Of a stretch of 64,000 bases of DNA, positions 58,968 to 64,000 are shown in pieces; positions within the stretch are counted from its first letter, which is position 1, and each line of letters begins with the position of its first letter. The translations under genes and the position numbers were made by a program. The notes below the pieces were generated by a model. It was not told the origin of the DNA, searched no databases, and saw nothing but the letters and a program-made list of their open reading frames with translations. Source of the DNA: Adineta steineri. Its lineage: Eukaryota > Rotifera > Eurotatoria > Adinetida > Adinetidae. The DNA is taken from positions 63,821 to 127,820 of the forward strand of contig CAJNOI010000225.1 of NCBI GenBank assembly GCA_905250115.1, read 5' to 3'.

Positions 58968-59046
58968 GATGTGGGTGGGCGGGTGTGATTGAGGGTTTGG
59001 GTTTGTGCAGAAGTAAGATACACAAGATGCATTTACATCCACACCG
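58968..59046. repeat. telomere-like hairpin 30
   Basis: GATGTGGGTGGGCGGGTGTG arm with GAGGGTTTGGGTTTGTG, then TTACATCCACACC. It lies ~60 bp beyond the 3' end of the receptor gene. Confidence 0.7.
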
Positions 59047-59103
59047 AATATTTTAGTTTTCATGTTGTAAAAACGATCATCTGGACCATTACAGTTGTAT
59101 TTC

Positions 59104-62100
59104 TTAGTGTTTCCAGTTGAAGAAAACAGTCGATGATTTGATCATGATTGAGAGATATTTACCCAACCAAGAGTCTTTGACAAATATATTATAATACTGG
59201 CTTGAAGGTACAATATAGAGAAAGAAAATACTCATTTGTGGTGCGAACGAGATGTAGTAGCTAAGTAAAGTAATTTTGGAGAACCATGCATTGGTATCAT
59301 AATCACAAGCATTCAGAAAAAGTATCACGATTTCAGCTAACTGTGCTATGAAACAAGCAATCGGTCCCAGCAAGAGATCGATTAATTTGCGTGTTTCATC
59401 GATTAGAGCATTGTGTGTGGTTTTTCCATGAGCATGCACTTTCGATCGAGTGATTGTCAAAATGATGATCAAGGCTGCGGTAATGTTAATCAGGAAAGGA
59501 AGTGCTTGATGGGTCAAAGCCAAAACTTGTGTCAATACTTGCTCATTCGGTGGAATTTCACGAATACACCAAGGAAATGAATAATCAGGATGATTAACTA
59601 ATTTGTATTGGGTGATAAATATATAATTCGAACTTGAAACAATCAATACAATCCCTAAGATCAATGATATTGCTTTCTTTGGCTCTTGCAACGAAGACCA
59701 TCGAGAATATTGTACTGCAGCCAGTGCTCTTTGTACTGTAACTATAGCCATTAACCACAAAGTGACATAGTAGAAAGTGTACATGAGCATGGGTAGACTC
59801 TTGCATAGCACTGTATTTACTCCATCCAAGATTATAATACGTCGTATCATATAGAGATAGCTGATCCTTACAAGCAACAATAACAGCACCAACAAACTAA
59901 ATATTGACGTTGCCAGAAGATGAAGAGCCACTCCATTGTTACGAAGTTTTCGTTGTGCGAAAGTGGTAATAGACAGACAGTTAAAGAACATTCCGATAAT
60001 GAAGAGAATTATCGGTGCGATAAAATGTCCGCGACCCCAGTCCGTTTTCTCAATGAGAAATTCTAGAGAGATAGAGAAACGACTAGGTGAAAACTGGCAC
60101 AGCACACCTGTGACACACTTTGGACATACACAAGCAGAATCAGTTCTGTTGGTTAGATCACCTTGAACACAATGCCCTTGATTTTGACAATAGCTACATA
60201 CTGTGTATCGTCGTTGATAAGAAAGACAATTACTCTGGTTTTTATTCGGATAACCACAGTAACAAAGATATCCATCAGATATAAAGCAAGTACCATAGAT
60301 GAAACTGTGGCAAAAATTGCCAAACAAGGTAACAGCATGTTTTTGATCATCGGGTAGAACATGACATTTGTTTAGTTGTAAATCAAGATCAACGGAAAAG
60401 TTTCGCATCGCATTAGTACAATTGATAAAGAGCAAATATAATGTAGTCTCGATTGAATGTGCATTCTGTTGAAAAGTGAAGAGTAATCCAATTTCAGGTT
60501 GTTCTCCAATTGTAAAGCGACTATCACGAGTTTTAATCGTTTTTGTCAATGGAAACGAGGTTTGTGGTTGGATGAGGATTTGCTGACGAATCTTCGGATA
60601 ATCTCCTGCAAGCTGGAGTAATTGCAAAAGAAATGGTGATTGATTCGGCTCTTGTCGGTGAAGACTAATCACTGGTCTGTTAACATTACATTTAGATGTG
60701 TTACAGATACAAGTATATCCATATATAGGAGGATGTGATCGTGGAATGCAAGTTTCATTCAGTTCACAGTTATGTTGTTGACATTTTGAATTTTGAACGT
60801 AACAGTAAGGTTCGAGGTAGCCTTCCGGACAAACACAGATAGTTTCTGTTCGTGCTAGTGAATGTGATGCACAATGAATGTATTCCGTTTTCATCTCGCA
60901 TAGTTTACCTTTCCAACCGTATGCACAAATGCAGAGAAATCGGTTGTCCTCTCGTTGATGACAGGTTCCATTGTTTTCACAATAATTGTGTGAACACAGC
61001 CAGGGAAATGAACGAGCTGGAAATCGAAGCACTTTGGTAATACGTAGTACAGGCAAAAAGTCCAGTGGACTGATAGGATATTCCCAGAAATGGATTAGTT
61101 CTGTAGAATGATAGGTCTCAATTCGAACAGAATAGTTACCCGGAGGTTTCGGACGAGGATAGATCAAGTACGTAATAAACTTTGATGAGTGTTCTTTGGC
61201 TTCATCAAGTAAAAATTGATGATCAGCTACTGTGCTTCCGTTCAGAACAAGTGTGACAAGAACGTTCAGAATAAATGGAAGATCAGGGCGTAGCCCTCGA
61301 TCGAAGCGAAACCGAAAGCCTACTCGTCGACTGTTGAATTGGCAACGATCGCCGTAAAAAGTCGGCGGACAAAAGCAGAAGAATTCTGAGCTATCGACTG
61401 CTTGTATATAAAAACCTCGATTACAGTAGAAGTATCGGTGAGCCAACGCTTTCGCTTGTTGATTTGGGGATGAAGCTGGAATTGCAAGTTTGGTGTGGGA
61501 TTCCAGTTGATTGTAACATCCTTTTTTAATATCAAATACTGATCTATCCTTACTCGAGCGATAGATATAATTTTCATTGGTTGAATTCGGACACCAGAAA
61601 TACTGGGACTTATCAGTGCATGCCATTTCTCTTGTACACCTTGTGCTCTTACAACCTCTTTGGTCTGCACAAGAAAACTGTCCGACAGGGCAATAACCAG
61701 TATTCCAATAACAAATTGACTCATCAGTTTCGTCCACACAGTCCTTGATTCCGTTGCATACTGCAACGTAATCGATACATTTTCTTCCATTATCGCACAA
61801 GAAACGATCACCAACCATCCGATGATCAGGACACGAAGCAACATTACGTTCATCACGAGCTCCAATACAATCAATATGCCCGTCACCCACTTTTTCCCGA
61901 GAAATACAAGAACGATTCAAACTTGGATTCTTGATATATTCATCAGTTATACAAAAATATTCGGTGCTATAATTACAGTTTAGTTCAAATTTCCATTTCT
62001 GTAATATCTGAGGACAATTGACTTCATCCTCGCCATCATCACAATCAAGTTCTCCATCACAAAAGGATTTTCGCTCGATGCACTGTCCTGATCGATTGCA

Positions 62101-63912
62101 CTTGTACAAACCGGGATCGCACATCCAATGTGAGCAGTTCTTTTCGTCTCGGCCGTCCATTATATCCCAGATCGAATCACAGTAACGATGAAAGTGCAGT
62201 CGAGCGTCTTTTAGACGATTCTCTCTGAACTGATCGCCTTGGAAAACCCAACACGCATAATTATCATTTACATCACATTTGAAGGTTGACCAGCGTATTT
62301 CATTGGATACCTCATCACTTCCGTCGGCACAATCCACCACGCCATCACCTAGTTTAGTATAACTGACATATTGAGATGGGGATGTGACAGTTTGGCATTG
62401 ATAACGAAACAGTTGAGTCATTGGATAATGGAGATTCCTCTCATCATCGCCATAAAGACAATCGATATAACCATCATTGATTCGACGTAACGACACGCGA
62501 TCTGATGTGTTTTTGCATCGATAGAACGATGTTGAGATTGATGAATCTAAATTATTTTCAGTTTTCATATTACCCAACGATTGATTTATTATTTTTTGGC
62601 AAAGTAAGTGAAAGAGTGGAAAAAATGGGTAAGAAGCGAGTTGTTGCAAATCTTGATAACTGAACCTGATTTTTTCCGCTATATTTAATGATATTCCGTT
62701 GCAGACAATGACACCAGTGAAATAGTATAGATCAGGTGTCTTTGGTATTGGTTTTTGTAAATTACTTCGATTGCCGATGAATATCTCGATACGAGAGCGA
62801 TTGTAGACTATTTTTAAACCTGGAAAGAAAGCATTTTGTTCTACATATAGGATGAGATTCTCACAACGAGTTCTGAGATTGATAATGGCAAGATCCCTGA
62901 ATTGCTGAGAAGGATGAGTTTGTAGTAAATGTCCAAGAGTTTGTCGACAGTCTGAACTGTTTTTTAAAGGAGGAGCAAGTTCCATCGTTTGTTTACAGAT
63001 TCCAGTCCATTCTACATGACTCGCTAACAGCAAGCTCGATGTTTCACAAATGTAACCAGTATCACGGTAGTTACCACAGTCTTTCTGGTCGTTCACAATT
63101 GCTGACCATGGGACGCATTCACCATTTCCACATGAAAACTGGTCTTTATGACATAGTCGATCATCGCACTCGAGCGTCGACTGTATTGCACAGTTTTGGT
63201 ACTTTTTGTAGAGTTCATCAAGCGCTTGCTCATCACTCAAATCCATACAATCAGGCGTTGCATCGAAGGCAAACTCGACTGGAATACACATTCCATTGCG
63301 ACATTGAAATTCATCTGTTTCACATTTGAAAAATTCCAACAAATGACAATTAAGCTCATCAGCTCCATTTGCACACTGAGTGAACCCATCACAAATATGT
63401 CGCCACTCGAGAAATATATCTGCTCCTGGACATATGATTCCATCCACGAGTCTTGTAAGTGTTTCGTAACTATTTGTATAAGATAGAGTCATCTGTTGAC
63501 TTAACCAATCACCAAGCGTACTCACTCTCGAACTAAAATTGTATTCGCAATATCTACCAATCCGATTTTGACTGCAGTTGCAGATCGTTGCTTCAGTTGC
63601 ATGAGTATTTCGATTATAATCTAAATGAGCAGCGTACTGTTCGATTAAATAAAAAGGTATTAACCAATTCATCAAATTTTCAGTTGTCACGTTGAGCTTC
63701 CTCAACGTGTCGAAAGTCCATGAGTCTCCATCCTTGCATGATTTATCAATGGTATTTACTGTGACTGAACGACAATAATAACGGAAGTTAAAGACGAAGC
63801 ATTCTGTGTGAGTTTCGTCTTTCGAGTAGATCATCCATTGTTGACTAAAATCCTCCGTGGACAATACCAATAAGCTGCTGATCAGTGTGATCCAAACTTG
63901 TAAAGTATACAT
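59104..63912 (-). CDS. giant LDLa/EGF 7TM receptor
   Basis: 1602 residues in one coding exon, start 63912 with a signal peptide (MYTLQVWITLISSLLVLSTE). A TTTTCAG about 20 nt upstream suggests a 5' UTR intron. The ectodomain contains several LDL-receptor class A modules. Clear ones are CETDEFQCRNGMCIPVEF...DLSDE (~residue 195), CHKDQFSCGNGECVPW, CDPGLYKCNRSGQCIE...CDDGEDEVNC (~600) and DRFLCDNGRKCIDY...DETDESIC. EGF-like modules follow (CENNGTCHQREDNRFLCICAYGWKGKLC and CQNQGHCV...). No GPS/GAIN cleavage motif was seen before the TM domain. Seven TM helices (~1290-1590) start at FIAPIILFIIGMFFNCLSI; the third-helix end reads VQRALAAVQYSRW. LDLa/EGF-GPCRs of this type are expanded in bdelloids. 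Likely a surface receptor; ligand unknown. Confidence 0.85.
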   Translation of the reverse strand: MYTLQVWITLISSLLVLSTEDFSQQWMIYSKDETHTECFVFNFRYYCRSVTVNTIDKSCKDGDSWTFDTLRKLNVTTENLMNWLIPFYLIEQYAAHLDYNRNTHATEATICNCSQNRIGRYCEYNFSSRVSTLGDWLSQQMTLSYTNSYETLTRLVDGIICPGADIFLEWRHICDGFTQCANGADELNCHLLEFFKCETDEFQCRNGMCIPVEFAFDATPDCMDLSDEQALDELYKKYQNCAIQSTLECDDRLCHKDQFSCGNGECVPWSAIVNDQKDCGNYRDTGYICETSSLLLASHVEWTGICKQTMELAPPLKNSSDCRQTLGHLLQTHPSQQFRDLAIINLRTRCENLILYVEQNAFFPGLKIVYNRSRIEIFIGNRSNLQKPIPKTPDLYYFTGVIVCNGISLNIAEKIRFSYQDLQQLASYPFFPLFHLLCQKIINQSLGNMKTENNLDSSISTSFYRCKNTSDRVSLRRINDGYIDCLYGDDERNLHYPMTQLFRYQCQTVTSPSQYVSYTKLGDGVVDCADGSDEVSNEIRWSTFKCDVNDNYACWVFQGDQFRENRLKDARLHFHRYCDSIWDIMDGRDEKNCSHWMCDPGLYKCNRSGQCIERKSFCDGELDCDDGEDEVNCPQILQKWKFELNCNYSTEYFCITDEYIKNPSLNRSCISREKVGDGHIDCIGARDERNVASCPDHRMVGDRFLCDNGRKCIDYVAVCNGIKDCVDETDESICYWNTGYCPVGQFSCADQRGCKSTRCTREMACTDKSQYFWCPNSTNENYIYRSSKDRSVFDIKKGCYNQLESHTKLAIPASSPNQQAKALAHRYFYCNRGFYIQAVDSSEFFCFCPPTFYGDRCQFNSRRVGFRFRFDRGLRPDLPFILNVLVTLVLNGSTVADHQFLLDEAKEHSSKFITYLIYPRPKPPGNYSVRIETYHSTELIHFWEYPISPLDFLPVLRITKVLRFPARSFPWLCSHNYCENNGTCHQREDNRFLCICAYGWKGKLCEMKTEYIHCASHSLARTETICVCPEGYLEPYCYVQNSKCQQHNCELNETCIPRSHPPIYGYTCICNTSKCNVNRPVISLHRQEPNQSPFLLQLLQLAGDYPKIRQQILIQPQTSFPLTKTIKTRDSRFTIGEQPEIGLLFTFQQNAHSIETTLYLLFINCTNAMRNFSVDLDLQLNKCHVLPDDQKHAVTLFGNFCHSFIYGTCFISDGYLCYCGYPNKNQSNCLSYQRRYTVCSYCQNQGHCVQGDLTNRTDSACVCPKCVTGVLCQFSPSRFSISLEFLIEKTDWGRGHFIAPIILFIIGMFFNCLSITTFAQRKLRNNGVALHLLATSIFSLLVLLLLLVRISYLYMIRRIIILDGVNTVLCKSLPMLMYTFYYVTLWLMAIVTVQRALAAVQYSRWSSLQEPKKAISLILGIVLIVSSSNYIFITQYKLVNHPDYSFPWCIREIPPNEQVLTQVLALTHQALPFLINITAALIIILTITRSKVHAHGKTTHNALIDETRKLIDLLLGPIACFIAQLAEIVILFLNACDYDTNAWFSKITLLSYYISFAPQMSIFFLYIVPSSQYYNIFVKDSWLGKYLSIMIKSSTVFFNWKH

Positions 63913-64000
63913 ACCTTTATTTCACTTTACCTGAAAATAAATAGATAGCTAAGATCACAAACACACTAGATGATTTAACCAACAAGCCATCTTTCTGAAA

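Noticed and set aside
1503..59046. Interpreting the GTGTGGG motifs as a true telomere end
   Set aside because: Every copy is short, usually paired with its inverted arm, and embedded between genes. No long tandem array is present.
1..64000. CRISPR arrays or prokaryotic operons
   Set aside because: No regularly spaced direct repeats of CRISPR type, and gene structures are clearly intron-containing eukaryotic ones.

Overview
The window looks like nuclear DNA of a bdelloid rotifer (Adineta/Rotaria-like). It is AT-rich and eukaryotic. Genes carry short GT-AG introns, often about 50-120 nt. Gene content matches bdelloid gene sets: F-box/LRR-like proteins, Thr-rich type II membrane proteins, kelch proteins, and GPCRs including an LDLR/EGF-type receptor. 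About thirty short palindromes are built from a GTGTGGGTGTGGG-like motif, which resembles the (TGTGGG)n telomere repeat reported for bdelloids. The assignment to bdelloids is an inference; no species marker is present.

Layout. 0-3.1 kb: the 3' part of a pentapeptide-repeat/Thr-rich/Cys-rich gene, and a minus-strand type II membrane protein with a Hedgehog-type Hint domain. 4.7-5.9 kb: a hAT-like non-autonomous transposon just upstream of a decayed Skp1-like gene (6.0-6.8 kb). 7.0-11.5 kb: a lysosomal alpha-mannosidase (GH38) gene of about 15 exons, interrupted by a 774-bp insertion with an 8-bp target duplication. 12.6-13.6 kb: a double ZZ-zinc-finger/coiled-coil protein. 14.9-16.6 kb: a secreted or membrane Cys-rich protein. 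17.5-23.3 kb: two kelch loci in inverted orientation around a broken secreted-protein gene. 24.0-25.9 kb and 32.2-33.9 kb: F-box/LRR-like genes. 28.8-29.8 kb: a 7TM receptor.

35-42 kb: a segmental duplication of an F-box 5' region, a truncated ER-type Hsp70 (BiP-like) gene, and a decayed F-box gene. 43.5-45.4 kb: a four-repeat Cys-rich membrane protein. 48.7-50.7 and 56.2-57.7 kb: a duplicated head-to-head pair, consisting of a pseudogene and an intact 4-TM protein gene. 52-53.7 kb: a type II Ser/Thr-stalk protein. 54.3-55.2 and 58.0-58.6 kb: gene relics. 59.1-63.9 kb: a 1602-residue LDLa/EGF/7TM receptor in one exon.

Themes. Several genes share one architecture: a basic cytosolic tail, one TM segment, a Thr/Ser stalk and a variable ectodomain. 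The F-box genes and the Skp1 relic belong to the SCF ubiquitin-ligase theme. The most unusual signal is the dispersed telomere-like hairpin family, which sits in introns, UTRs and intergenic DNA and coincides with three sequence breakpoints (Hsp70 truncation and two duplication ends). A 362-388 bp MITE-like element is inserted twice into these motifs at near-identical 9-bp targets (CACCCASAC in element orientation).
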